From assembly GCA_002070215.1 (NCBI GenBank), contig MWCV01000016.1:1-55166 (forward strand): a stretch of DNA of 55,166 nt, in the 5' to 3' direction. The DNA comes from Chloroflexi bacterium ADurb.Bin180 (GTDB lineage Bacteria > Chloroflexota > Anaerolineae > UBA2200). The notes below the pieces were generated by a model. The model searched no databases and had not been told where the DNA came from. It worked only from the letters and a program-made list of their open reading frames with translations. The position numbers and the translations under genes are program-made. Positions 33,928-42,487 of this stretch are shown here, piece after piece. Numbering within the stretch: the stretch's first letter is position 1; each line of letters starts with the position of its first letter.

Positions 33928-35061
33928 TCACAGCCACTCGTCATAGCCTTCAAGGTGCAGGTCGTCGCACACCGCGCGCAGGTCGCGCCGCAGGTTGGCG
34001 TTGAGCCCGATGCCGTCCCTCATGACTCGCTGCACGCTCTCGTATTCCTTCTCCCCGGCCACATAGATGCGCTCGTGACCGGGCTCTTTCCGTGACCCCT
34101 GCAACTGGCGCATGATCTGGCCGGTCGTGTGCCGCGACTCTTCCAGCGGCACAAAGTGACCCACATCCACGGCCAGGAAGAAATGGCCCAGCATGAACGG
34201 CCTCCTGGCGCCCTTTTCGTCTACTCCCAGCAAATCCTGCAGGAACGCGCCTCCCGCCAGCGACGCCGAAAGGATCTCGACCATCGTGCCCAGACCGTAG
34301 CCCTTGTGCCCGCCCATCGCCTCGCCCTGGCCGCCCAGCGGCAAAAAAGCCGCCTGCCCCTTGTCCAGAGCCTTGAGGATCTGCTCGGCATTGGTGGACG
34401 GCCGTCCCTGCGCATCGATCAGCCAGCCCTCTGGCACTGGCTTTTCGGCCCTGGCCAGCACTTCGATCTTGCCGCGCTGGGTGATCGGCGTTGCGCCATC
34501 GTAGCAGAACGGAAACGGCCCGTCCGACGGTGCGGCAAAGGCGATGGGGTTGGTACCCAGCATGGGCTGCGTACCAAAGGTCGGAGCCATCGCCGGTCGC
34601 GCGTTGGTCACCGTGAGGCCGATCATTCCTTCCTCGGCCGCCATCAGCGAGTAGTAGCCAGCGATGCCAAAATGCGTCGAGTTGCGCACTGCGGCCGCGC
34701 CGAGCCCGTATCGCCTGGCCTTGCCGATAGCCATTCTCATCGCGCGGTAGGCGATGACGTGCCCCATCCCATGGTGCCCGTCGAGCACCACCGTCGTCTC
34801 CGTCTCGCGCACGACCTCCAGGACGGTGACCGGCAACTGGATGCCCAGCCTGATGCGGTCGCAGTAGTACTTGAGCCTTCCGATGCCGTGCGATTCGATG
34901 CCGCGCAGGTCGGAGGAGATGAGCACGTCAACGCAAATGCTCGCATCGTCCCCCGGCACACCCAGGGCGACAAAGGCGTCCTGTATCAGTCGCTTCGCTG
35001 CTCCGACCGGGAGGCGAACCTCCTCACCTGCTCGCCCAGGCGCTATTTCGGGATGCGCCAC
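33928..35061 (-). CDS. Ldh/malate dehydrogenase family oxidoreductase (Ldh_2)
   Basis: NAD(P)-dependent 2-hydroxyacid dehydrogenase of the YlbC/AllD/MDH type II family, 377 residues. SSDLRGIESHGIGRL (about 49-63), NSTHFGIAGYYS, GTNPIAFAAP and GHKGYGLGTMVEILS are characteristic. The family includes malate, ureidoglycolate, sulfolactate and Delta1-piperideine-2-carboxylate enzymes; sequence alone does not choose. The GTG start overlaps the end of the multiheme gene by 19 bases, so the two are coupled although no metabolic link is evident. Confidence 0.9.
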   Translation of the reverse strand: MAHPEIAPGRAGEEVRLPVGAAKRLIQDAFVALGVPGDDASICVDVLISSDLRGIESHGIGRLKYYCDRIRLGIQLPVTVLEVVRETETTVVLDGHHGMGHVIAYRAMRMAIGKARRYGLGAAAVRNSTHFGIAGYYSLMAAEEGMIGLTVTNARPAMAPTFGTQPMLGTNPIAFAAPSDGPFPFCYDGATPITQRGKIEVLARAEKPVPEGWLIDAQGRPSTNAEQILKALDKGQAAFLPLGGQGEAMGGHKGYGLGTMVEILSASLAGGAFLQDLLGVDEKGARRPFMLGHFFLAVDVGHFVPLEESRHTTGQIMRQLQGSRKEPGHERIYVAGEKEYESVQRVMRDGIGLNANLRRDLRAVCDDLHLEGYDEWL

Positions 35062-37229
35062 TGGTGGTATTCTTCTTTCAGCACCGCACTGGTCACGCCA
35101 GGCAAGAGCTCCTCCGCCTCAACGACCAGTTCGTTGTAGAAGCGATCCGCTACCTCATAAAAGCCGTGCCACTGCACATAGTCGGGTCCCATCATCGCGG
35201 CGCCGTGGCGTGCCCTGCGGCCTTCGTGGTGCCAGAGCATGTAGTAGGTCCACTCGATCTTTTCGTCAAACTCCATCGGTGTCAGCTTGCCCGCGGCGCG
35301 CAGAGCCTTCATGATCTCCCCTGCCGGCAGGGCGAACTTGTTGTTGTACAGCTCGACCGCGTCGTCATACTGCTGGAAGAAGCTGGCCCGGAACGGCGGC
35401 GAGTGGCACTGGGCGCACACCGAATCCATGCGCGCTCGTTTGGTGTCGGCATCCTCCACCTTGACCGAGACTGCCGGCCTGAGCGTCCACGAGATCCTCA
35501 GCCCGACGTCGTGGTTGACCCCCATGCCCGGCACAGCGCTCATGTGGCAGGTGGCGCAGGTGGGAGCCGCGCTGTAATCCTCGCCCAGCACCCAGGGGCG
35601 CTGCGCCAGGGCCATCCGCTCACGGTTGGCCTTGAAGGCCACGCCGTGCTTGCTCTCGTCATAGATCTCGACCTGCGGGTGATCCGGCCCCATATGGCAG
35701 TTGCCGCACGCTGCCGGCTCTCTGCCCACCGCCACGGTGAACCTGTGTCTGGTGTGACAGGTGGAGCAAGCGCCCAGGCTGCCATCGGGATTGATGCGCC
35801 CCATGCCCGTGTTCGGCCAACTGGCAGCGGTAGGCTTGTGGTTCTCATCGAGCATTACCTGCGAGCCGTGGCACTGTCTGCAGCCCATCACTGCTGCTGC
35901 CTCACCCTCGACTCGCTCACCGAGAATGTTGTCCAGCGAAGCCAGGATGTTTCCTGCCTGCGCGTGGCGGCTGGCGCCGAACTGACCCGCTTCAGTCAGG
36001 TGGCACTTGCCGCAGTCCTTCGGCGTCACCAGCAAGCTGATGGTGAACCCGTTGTGCGCGAACGCATCCGGTTCATCCGGCTGAGCACCGTGGCACTCGT
36101 AGCAGGCAGTGCCCGCTTTGGCCATTACGCTACCGCTCCACTCCTCAAGCTGCGCCTGGCCAAAGTTGTTCGTCTTGTGGCAGGCGATGCACTGCCGCGA
36201 TTCGTCCGAGAGTGGCGCGAGCTGCACCACTGGCACGGATGGTGCGGCCTTCTGGAGCGTGAATCCCCACTTCCACCAGGCAACGCACATCAAGATGCCC
36301 AGCACCAGCAGCAAGTTGAGGTAGGCTACCCTTACAAAGGTGCGGTGGGCGCGCGGCCCCTGGCCGTCTTCCGCTGCGGCTGTGCTGCCTGCAGCCAGCG
36401 TGCCCGCTGCGGTCACCCGCTCCATCACTTCAGCCCCGTGCGGCGCAGCCTTTAGCTCTTCGGTCAGGTCCTGGCCAGCGAGGTGCTTCCGCATGTGCTG
36501 GCCTTCTTTCCACAGGCGGTTGCCGGTCACATCATAAACCTTGCCGTCCACTGCTACCAGGGCCTTGCGCCCCTCCTTGCCGTCGAACCCCGCCAGGGCA
36601 GCCACCGTCATTCCTTCACCGGCCGCAGACGGCGGGGCGGTCTTGGGCGCCTTCATTCTCCTGTCCAGCACGAACGTGGCCACGGCAGCCATCGCCACCA
36701 GCAGCACATACTGAGCTAACTTGATGATGAATACTTTGCCCCACGTCCCGGCAAAGATGGTGCCGGTGTTCGCGTAGCGCAATGTCGTGAGGATCACCCC
36801 GCTGATACCCATAATCGCGATGCTGATCCAGCCCAGCTTGCGTTCGGCCTTGGGTAAGCCGGTCGTCAGAAACTGTGGCCGCACCATCAGGTGAACGTAG
36901 AGGATTGTGCCGAGCCACAGCACCGCCGTGAAGAGATGGATGTAACCTACCACCAGCTTGAGCACGTTGAGTGCCGGCGATGTGGGTGGGTTTGGCGCGG
37001 TCACTCCAGCCGGAATGGGCCAGACATAGCCGCCTTTGGCATAAGCCGCTCCTTTAGAAGTGAGCGTCCCCCCGCCTTCCGGCGCCACGTGACAGATGCC
37101 GCAGGGTTGCCCGGTCCTCGCAGCATAGTCTGGCGTAGCATGGGAAACTTGACGAGGAAGAGCAGCCCACACGACGAGGGCTACAAAGAGAATACAGACT
37201 AGACTCAGACTGCGTGACATCCGTCTCAT
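35043..37229 (-). CDS. Nine-heme fusion: CopD-like membrane, cytochrome b5-like and HAO-like octaheme domains
   Basis: A 728-residue exported membrane cytochrome. The ATG at 37229 follows AGGAGG; the signal peptide spans about 1-31. A first heme site CGICH (43-47) precedes a four-helix CopD/DUF2269-like domain (about 88-190). A cytochrome b5-like segment follows (about 212-275: DGKEGRKALVAVDGKVYDVT, then HMRKHLAGQDLT), and a helix near 300-318. The C-terminal ~390 residues carry eight CxxCH sites (347, 376, 406, 450, 488, 508, 558, 605). CAQCHSPPFRASFFQQYD and LYNNKFALP resemble hydroxylamine-oxidoreductase-like octaheme proteins. It probably moves electrons between the membrane pool and an extracytoplasmic N- or S-compound. 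The catalytic substrate is unproven. Confidence 0.8.
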   Translation of the reverse strand: MRRMSRSLSLVCILFVALVVWAALPRQVSHATPDYAARTGQPCGICHVAPEGGGTLTSKGAAYAKGGYVWPIPAGVTAPNPPTSPALNVLKLVVGYIHLFTAVLWLGTILYVHLMVRPQFLTTGLPKAERKLGWISIAIMGISGVILTTLRYANTGTIFAGTWGKVFIIKLAQYVLLVAMAAVATFVLDRRMKAPKTAPPSAAGEGMTVAALAGFDGKEGRKALVAVDGKVYDVTGNRLWKEGQHMRKHLAGQDLTEELKAAPHGAEVMERVTAAGTLAAGSTAAAEDGQGPRAHRTFVRVAYLNLLLVLGILMCVAWWKWGFTLQKAAPSVPVVQLAPLSDESRQCIACHKTNNFGQAQLEEWSGSVMAKAGTACYECHGAQPDEPDAFAHNGFTISLLVTPKDCGKCHLTEAGQFGASRHAQAGNILASLDNILGERVEGEAAAVMGCRQCHGSQVMLDENHKPTAASWPNTGMGRINPDGSLGACSTCHTRHRFTVAVGREPAACGNCHMGPDHPQVEIYDESKHGVAFKANRERMALAQRPWVLGEDYSAAPTCATCHMSAVPGMGVNHDVGLRISWTLRPAVSVKVEDADTKRARMDSVCAQCHSPPFRASFFQQYDDAVELYNNKFALPAGEIMKALRAAGKLTPMEFDEKIEWTYYMLWHHEGRRARHGAAMMGPDYVQWHGFYEVADRFYNELVVEAEELLPGVTSAVLKEEYHQWRIPK

Positions 37230-37303
37230 CGGTCTGCCTCCTGATGACGTGGATAGCTCATTATACCGGCAGTCCTCGCGAGCCGACAACTCGTTGCGAC
37301 GAT

Positions 37304-38557
37304 TCATGCTGCGGCTGGCCTGGTGCACATGCCCCTTCCGATGCTGAACAGACGATCCGACAGCCAGCCAACGCTAATGGCCAACAGCAACATGAGCAAG
37401 AGCTCGGGGATCAACAGGTAGCGCTGCCAGTCCAGCCTGGTAAGCAAAGCAGGTATGCTGGTCCCGGCCACGGCCGCCACAACAACCAGGTGCAGCGGTT
37501 GAGCGTGATGCCCGGCGAGCCAGTCTGAGGCACCACGCAGTAACCGCCACAATCCGATCAGCGCGAGCGCCAGGTTCACCGGCAACAGCGCCGCCAGAGG
37601 AAGAGGTGCGTCCTTCCTGGCCAGGTCAAAGAGCAGTGTCGTCCAGCGGCCCCACCCTGCGGGCATTACCGCAGTGGGATAATCGCTCGCCTGTTGCTCC
37701 ATCTCATTCAAGCGCTGCTCGAACATCTTGATGCCGCGACCGACCGGGTCGCGGTAGAGAAACGGGTTCCAGAGCACAAAGGCGACGAGCGCCGCCGTCG
37801 TCAGCAGCAGCGCCACTGCTCCGATGAAGGCCGCCCGGGACCGTAGCGAACCTGACCCACGCCTGGCAACGGCACCTGCCAGAACTAACCCGCTTCCGAC
37901 CAACGCCAGGCCGTTGAGTTTGATCGCCCCGGCAGTGCCCGCCAGCAGTCCAAAGACGAGCAGCCAGGCCAGAGCGACTCGCCGGCTGTTGCTCGACAGC
38001 GCCCTCTGCCCAACCCACACTGCCGCAGTCAGCGCCGCCAACACCGGCGCTTCGGCCATCGCCTTCCCCAGGGTCTTGGACCAATAGGAACTCACCAGGC
38101 ACTCTGCCAGCCAGATCCAGGCGGACGCGCGACCAAAGGCCTGGCGCAGCCAAAGGTACCAGGCCCAGCAGCTCAGGGCCGCCAGCACCGCCATCGGCAG
38201 ACGGGACCACCACAGCAGTCCCGGCGATGGCATCGCTCCCCGCTCTACGTTCTCTTCCTGCGTCAGGTAGAAGCGCCAGGGAGCGTTCACCGTGGTGTAT
38301 CCGCCCAGCCGCCTGCCCAGCCCTATGACGTACCTCGTCACGGGCGGCTGAGTGAGCGTCCAGTAGTGTTCGTTCCAGACCGGTGAGGACCACCGCAGCT
38401 TGACGAACTGTTCAAAAGCCACGCTGCTATAGATCCACTGGCTCTCATCGGGGAAAAAGGCGACCTGCGGGATCCGGTGCACAAAGTACAGCAGGAGCAC
38501 CAGGGCCACCAACACGGACTCGATGCGCGCCAGACGCACGCCCGGCCTAGCTACCAT
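37304..38557 (-). CDS. GT39-type membrane glycosyltransferase
   Basis: A 417-residue polytopic protein of the dolichyl-phosphate-mannose/ArnT class. FFPDESQWIYSS (about 33-44) carries the acidic pair of the first extracytoplasmic loop, and TQPPVTRYVIGLGRRL is the conserved PP segment. About ten hydrophobic helices follow. It would transfer a sugar from a polyprenyl phosphate donor to a protein or lipid outside the membrane. AGGAGCTGGG precedes the ATG. It lies 74 bases before the multiheme gene on the same strand. Confidence 0.85.
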   Translation of the reverse strand: MVARPGVRLARIESVLVALVLLLYFVHRIPQVAFFPDESQWIYSSVAFEQFVKLRWSSPVWNEHYWTLTQPPVTRYVIGLGRRLGGYTTVNAPWRFYLTQEENVERGAMPSPGLLWWSRLPMAVLAALSCWAWYLWLRQAFGRASAWIWLAECLVSSYWSKTLGKAMAEAPVLAALTAAVWVGQRALSSNSRRVALAWLLVFGLLAGTAGAIKLNGLALVGSGLVLAGAVARRGSGSLRSRAAFIGAVALLLTTAALVAFVLWNPFLYRDPVGRGIKMFEQRLNEMEQQASDYPTAVMPAGWGRWTTLLFDLARKDAPLPLAALLPVNLALALIGLWRLLRGASDWLAGHHAQPLHLVVVAAVAGTSIPALLTRLDWQRYLLIPELLLMLLLAISVGWLSDRLFSIGRGMCTRPAAA

Positions 38558-38600
38558 AGCAGACCCAGCTCCTGTCTTCCCAGGTCGCGCCAGTCCTGGC

Positions 38601-38879
38601 TTAAGTCGTTAGTTCCAGTCTGACCTGGGCTGACCCGTCGGATGATTCTGGCCCACATAGCCTGGCGGGCTGACCAAAGGCGGCGCAGGTCTCGCACAGC
38701 CAGCCCTGGCTCAATACCGTGACCTCGCTCGTTGCGAGTGCATCGAGCAGCGCCTGATGCAACTCGGCGCACTCGGCGGGTGCGGCGCTGGCTCGTGCCT
38801 GGTCACTCAGGTCGATGAGGTGGTGCCAGTACCGACCGCCGCCATCTGAACACAATACGTCGGCATCCAAAACCTTCAA
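38601..38879 (-). CDS. Small hypothetical protein
   Basis: An open frame of 92 codons starting at TTG (LKVLDADVL, read as Met). Composition is protein-like (DGGGRYWHHLIDLSDQARA, WLCETCAAFGQPARLC) with a CxxC pair and a late Cys. No domain is recognised and no good ribosome site is visible. It lies between the zinc-ribbon gene and the GT39 on the same strand and may belong to either unit. Confidence 0.45.
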   Translation of the reverse strand: MKVLDADVLCSDGGGRYWHHLIDLSDQARASAAPAECAELHQALLDALATSEVTVLSQGWLCETCAAFGQPARLCGPESSDGSAQVRLELTT

Positions 38880-38922
38880 GCGCGCATCGTCGAGAAGCGA
38901 TTCGTGGCGCCCGTTTCAAACG

Positions 38923-39624
38923 CTACCGAACCGCCGCTCCGATTGCATTGCGCAGGATCTGTCGTGCTTCCTTGCCATTGCCAGCGGTCAGGTGATACTC
39001 GTACTTGCCTGAGACAGCTTCGATCTTGCACATGGTCCACGACGGGCGATCGTCGTTGTCCTGCTCCCAGATACTCACCTTGTGGATGGTGTTGTTTGGG
39101 ATGAAAAAGTTGTCCTTGCTTTCGGCCAGCGCGGCGTCAGGGCCCATCGCCGAGTACTTTTCCACTAGCACGTTCATCCAACCCAACTGCTGCCTGATTA
39201 TGCCGAACACGCCCTTGCCCGCAGCCTTGGCCCGGCGTTGCATCTCCTTGACTGCTTCGTTCGCCATCTTGTTGCTCATCTCGGCAAAGACCAGCCGCTG
39301 CGGGGTGACCACGATGCTGAACGCCTGAAAGCCGAACAAGCCTTTGCGCCGCTGCGCTCCGGTGATCACACCCAGCACCGGCTCGCCGGAAACCTGGGCC
39401 GCCGCCGGGGCTGGAGCCGCCGGTGCTGGTTGGGCCTGCGCCACCGGGGACACGGCCACGGTGCTGCCGCATTTGCCGCAGAACTTGGCGTTGGCGTCCA
39501 TCGGTGCCCCGCACTTGCCGCAGAATCGCGGGATGTCGAGTGGTTTGCCGCAGCCCGTGCAGAAGCGATTGCCCGCTGCAACTGCCGCTCCACAGGAAGG
39601 ACAAATGGTGTTACCCGCAGTCAT
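38923..39624 (-). CDS. Double zinc-ribbon protein with PH-like C-terminus
   Basis: A 233-residue protein. Two zinc ribbons are formed by CPSCG/CTGCG (about 8-26) and CGKCG/CGKCG (about 35-53). An Ala/Pro linker (75-80) precedes a C-terminal domain with LGVITGAQRRKGLFGFQAFSIVVTPQRLVFAEM, similar to bacterial PH-like domains found behind zinc ribbons. No enzyme motif. It is transcribed from its own strong promoter. Confidence 0.75.
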   Translation of the reverse strand: MTAGNTICPSCGAAVAAGNRFCTGCGKPLDIPRFCGKCGAPMDANAKFCGKCGSTVAVSPVAQAQPAPAAPAPAAAQVSGEPVLGVITGAQRRKGLFGFQAFSIVVTPQRLVFAEMSNKMANEAVKEMQRRAKAAGKGVFGIIRQQLGWMNVLVEKYSAMGPDAALAESKDNFFIPNNTIHKVSIWEQDNDDRPSWTMCKIEAVSGKYEYHLTAGNGKEARQILRNAIGAAVR

Positions 39625-39664
39625 ACTGTTCCCTCCATGGTGAATAGTCGCCTAGACTGGTTGA

Positions 39665-39694
39665 ATTGTACTGAAAAGGTACTCTTTGTGTCAA
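39665..39694 (-). promoter_or_regulatory. Strong promoter of the zinc-ribbon gene
   Basis: Minus-strand TTGACA (39689-39694), 18 bases, TACAAT (39665-39670), about 40 bases before the ATG. Confidence 0.75.
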
Positions 39695-39719
39695 TTGCCT
39701 GGCCGGCAATGCGCCGCCT

Positions 39720-41309
39720 TCATCTGCTGCCGTCTTGGTCGGCGCAGACAATGTCGTTGGTACAATCCTCCGGGTAATAGTTGTCCTCGTCACGGTCGTG
39801 GTTGGGATACCACACCTGGGCAAAGAAGGGGTTGCGTCTGGCCTCGGCGTCCCATTCCCAGGGCGGCGGGAGACAGGCGGGGCACCAGTGGCCTGCCTTC
39901 AGGACCGTATAGGGTCTCATCGCGAATTCGTGACCCACGGCGCACTTCCACCGTATCGACGAGTACAGGTTGCCGTCCCACTCGGCAGAAAGACATTCGC
40001 CGCCGCGGAACCGCGCGGCGCCCTGCAGGTCACCCAGGTCGAACACGGCCTTGCTCTCATCATAGCCGTGATCGAGGCGGCGAATCGGCAAATCCGGGCT
40101 CATCGTGGGCAGAGCAGCTCCCCAGTCGGGGATGGCCTCGTAGGTGGCCCTATCCTTGAAAAAGGCGGTGATGCGCCGGTCGTTGCCCTGCTTGTACCAG
40201 TAGGCGGTGCCGTTGCGGTGCTCCTCGGCCATTCGTCTCATTCGCTCGTAGGTCATACGCTCGACCTGCCTCCTCATCCACGGCCAGCGCCTGTTGACTG
40301 CGGCCAGCGCCTTCATTGCTGCTGGCATGTCGTTCTCGATCATCTGCCAGTAGTGCTTCAGGTCGTCCCGCCAGTGGTGCAGGTACTCGTTGAGTTCGCC
40401 GCTGTCCTCGTACCATTGCATGTGAAAGTTGCGCAGGGCGAACCAGCGGCGTTCGGTGCAGGCCTCCAGGCCCGTTAGCCCGTTCAAGCGGTAGCTCTGC
40501 TGCTGGAAATCGTAGGCCACGCAACGCATCCCCGGGCCACCGCCCATGTTATAGACCCGTCGCCAAAAGTCGCTGTCGTCGGCAATGTCAAGGCAATTCA
40601 CCAATCCAAACCCCGCGTCGCGGTCAGTGATGTTCTCCATGAAGGCATTGAGTGGCATGTGGAAGGCGATGGGATCCTGCAGCGCCAGCAGCTCGCGGAA
40701 GGTGGTGGGCATGATGTAGGTCATGCGCAGCGAGACCCAGTGGCGGAGCTGCGACTCGAGCACCGCCCTTTCGCCGTCGACCTTGGTCGTAGCGTAGAAA
40801 TCAAAGATCGAGGGCTTGAGCGGATCTCCCACCCGGCCCCAGTGAATTGGCGGCAAACGGTCACCCGTCTCAGCAACGGTGCCGGTGTAGATCAGCCTGA
40901 TGCGCTCTGCCCCGCCAGGCTGCTGCTCAATGGCTCGCACAATGTGGCGGATGCCCTCCGTGTTGACGGCACGGGCCATCTCGGGGTGGTAATCCGCCTG
41001 AGGCGAGATGTAGGCCATGGCATCGAGCACCCAGTCGGCACCGGCCACGGCCAGTTCGACCTCTTTATACTCGGTGGCATCCCCCCACACGATGGTCAAT
41101 CCGTCGCCCTCAGCTCGGCCCTTGCGCACCTCACCCGGCACGCGCGCCTCTGTGATGTAAGGCGCCAGAATGCGCCGGTTCTTCTCCGACGGACGGCTCA
41201 GGAGTACCAGCTCGTAGCGCTCACGGCGCCTCCACAACTCCTTGAGGGCCTCCAGACCCATCGTCCCCGTCGCCCCGAACAGCACCACCCTCTGTCTTTC
41301 CTGGCTCAC
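39720..41309 (-). CDS. NAD(P)-dependent epimerase/dehydratase-like protein with zinc-knuckle C-terminus
   Basis: A 529-residue protein. The Rossmann motif VVLFGATGTMGLEAL is at 8-22; an extended-SDR part follows with YTGTVAET and a candidate catalytic YATTK (Tyr-x-x-x-Lys). The last ~170 residues include KCAVGHEFAMRPYTVLKAGHWCPAC, which has the Cys/His spacing of a treble-clef zinc site. I do not know this fusion as a named family. The GTG at 41309 is chosen because GGAGAG lies just upstream. It diverges from the glycan operon, so it may modify nucleotide sugars, but no product can be named. Confidence 0.75.
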   Translation of the reverse strand: MSQERQRVVLFGATGTMGLEALKELWRRRERYELVLLSRPSEKNRRILAPYITEARVPGEVRKGRAEGDGLTIVWGDATEYKEVELAVAGADWVLDAMAYISPQADYHPEMARAVNTEGIRHIVRAIEQQPGGAERIRLIYTGTVAETGDRLPPIHWGRVGDPLKPSIFDFYATTKVDGERAVLESQLRHWVSLRMTYIMPTTFRELLALQDPIAFHMPLNAFMENITDRDAGFGLVNCLDIADDSDFWRRVYNMGGGPGMRCVAYDFQQQSYRLNGLTGLEACTERRWFALRNFHMQWYEDSGELNEYLHHWRDDLKHYWQMIENDMPAAMKALAAVNRRWPWMRRQVERMTYERMRRMAEEHRNGTAYWYKQGNDRRITAFFKDRATYEAIPDWGAALPTMSPDLPIRRLDHGYDESKAVFDLGDLQGAARFRGGECLSAEWDGNLYSSIRWKCAVGHEFAMRPYTVLKAGHWCPACLPPPWEWDAEARRNPFFAQVWYPNHDRDEDNYYPEDCTNDIVCADQDGSR

Positions 41310-41319
41310 AGCTCTCCTT

Positions 41320-41345
41320 TGTACACTCCGCTGCGCAAGTGTACA
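41320..41345 (-). promoter_or_regulatory. Operator-like inverted repeat
   Basis: TGTACACT and AGTGTACA, 8-base inverted repeats with a 10-base spacer. The repeat overlaps the -10 (TACACT) of a minus-strand promoter whose -35 TTGGCA lies at 41362-41367 with an 18-base gap. Repressor control of the epimerase-like gene is a reasonable inference. Confidence 0.5.
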
Positions 41346-41377
41346 CAAAAAGCTGCTGACGTGCCAAACGCTGCGAT

Positions 41378-41406
41378 TTGTCGGCGCCAGAAACACGTGA
41401 TATACT
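41378..41406 (+). promoter_or_regulatory. Promoter of the NRPS-glycan operon
   Basis: TTGTCG (41378-41383), 17 bases, TATACT (41401-41406). The transcript would start near 41413, 25 bases before the first ATG. No other credible promoter was seen before the end of the operon at 54874. Confidence 0.55.
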
Positions 41407-41437
41407 AGGGTCCTATCCTGGCTTCGGGTCCGGTGCC

Positions 41438-42487
41438 ATGTCCGAATCAGAACAACTGAGCGTCTCGATCACTGTCCCGACTGCCCGGGCGGACGACAAC
41501 CTGCGTCTGTGCCTCTCGAGCATCGTTGCTGCTCACCCCCCGCCCGACGAGCTTCTGGTGCTGGTCGATGGGGGCGACCCCGAGGCCTGCGCGCTCGCTG
41601 CCCAATTCGGCGCTCGGGTGATGCCGACGGCCCTGCGCTCCGGCCCGGCCGCCGCACGCAATGCTGCCGCCCAATTGGTCACCGGCGCCATTCTCTTCTT
41701 CGTCGACTCGGACGTAGTTATTCCGCCCGACGCCGTGGCCCGCGTGCGCCAGGCCTTTGTTGACTATCCGGATGCCGCAGCCATCTTTGGTTCCTACGAC
41801 GACGCCCCGGCTGCCCCCAACTTTTTCTCTCAGTACAAGAACCTGTTGCATCATTATGTCCACCAGCAGGGCTGCGAAGAAGCCTCGACCTTCTGGGCTG
41901 GCTGCGGCGCCATTCGCGCTGATGCTTTCCGCGCCGTGAATGGCTTTGACGCCGGCTATCGCATCCCCTCGATGGAAGACATCGAGCTGGGCTACCGGCT
42001 GCGCGCTTCCGGGCGGCGCATCCGCCTGGTCAAGTCGTTGCAGGTCAAGCATCTCAAGCACTGGACGGCCGGGTCGCTCATCCGTGCCGACTTTTTGGCC
42101 CGTGCCCTCCCCTGGAGCCGGCTCATCCTCAGCAGTGGCGTGCTGATCAACGACCTCAACGTGACCATTCGCAGCCGCGTGTGTGCGGTTCTGGTGTACG
42201 GGCTGCTCCTTGCCCTGGGGCTGGCGATCCGCTGGCCGGTGCTGCTCTGGCTGGCCGCAGTGCAGGTCGCTGCATTGCTCGTCCTCAACGCTGACCTCTA
42301 CCGCTTTTTCTTGCGCAAACGCGGGTTCTGGTTCACCCTCGCGGTCATCCCCTGGCACTGGTTCTATTACTTTTACGGGGCCCTTGCCTTTGCCATTGCC
42401 TGGACGCAGCACAACCTGCGCCGCCTGTCTCGCCTCGGCGCGCGCCCCACAGGGCGCCCGACCTCGGCAGGAGGGCTGCAACCGTGA
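41438..42487 (+). CDS. GT2 glycosyltransferase with C-terminal membrane helices
   Basis: A 349-residue GT-A fold glycosyltransferase: SITVPTARADDNLRLCLSSI (N-terminal strand), LVDGGDP, the DxD-like FFVDSDVVIP, and SMEDIELGYRL (ED acid/base region). Two or three helices near 235-310 (ALGLAIRWPVLLWLAAVQVAALLVL) suggest membrane association. It likely adds the first or second sugar to a lipid-linked intermediate. The ATG at 41438 lacks a clear Shine-Dalgarno and sits near the predicted transcript start. The stop overlaps the next start (GTGA). Confidence 0.88.
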   Translation: MSESEQLSVSITVPTARADDNLRLCLSSIVAAHPPPDELLVLVDGGDPEACALAAQFGARVMPTALRSGPAAARNAAAQLVTGAILFFVDSDVVIPPDAVARVRQAFVDYPDAAAIFGSYDDAPAAPNFFSQYKNLLHHYVHQQGCEEASTFWAGCGAIRADAFRAVNGFDAGYRIPSMEDIELGYRLRASGRRIRLVKSLQVKHLKHWTAGSLIRADFLARALPWSRLILSSGVLINDLNVTIRSRVCAVLVYGLLLALGLAIRWPVLLWLAAVQVAALLVLNADLYRFFLRKRGFWFTLAVIPWHWFYYFYGALAFAIAWTQHNLRRLSRLGARPTGRPTSAGGLQP

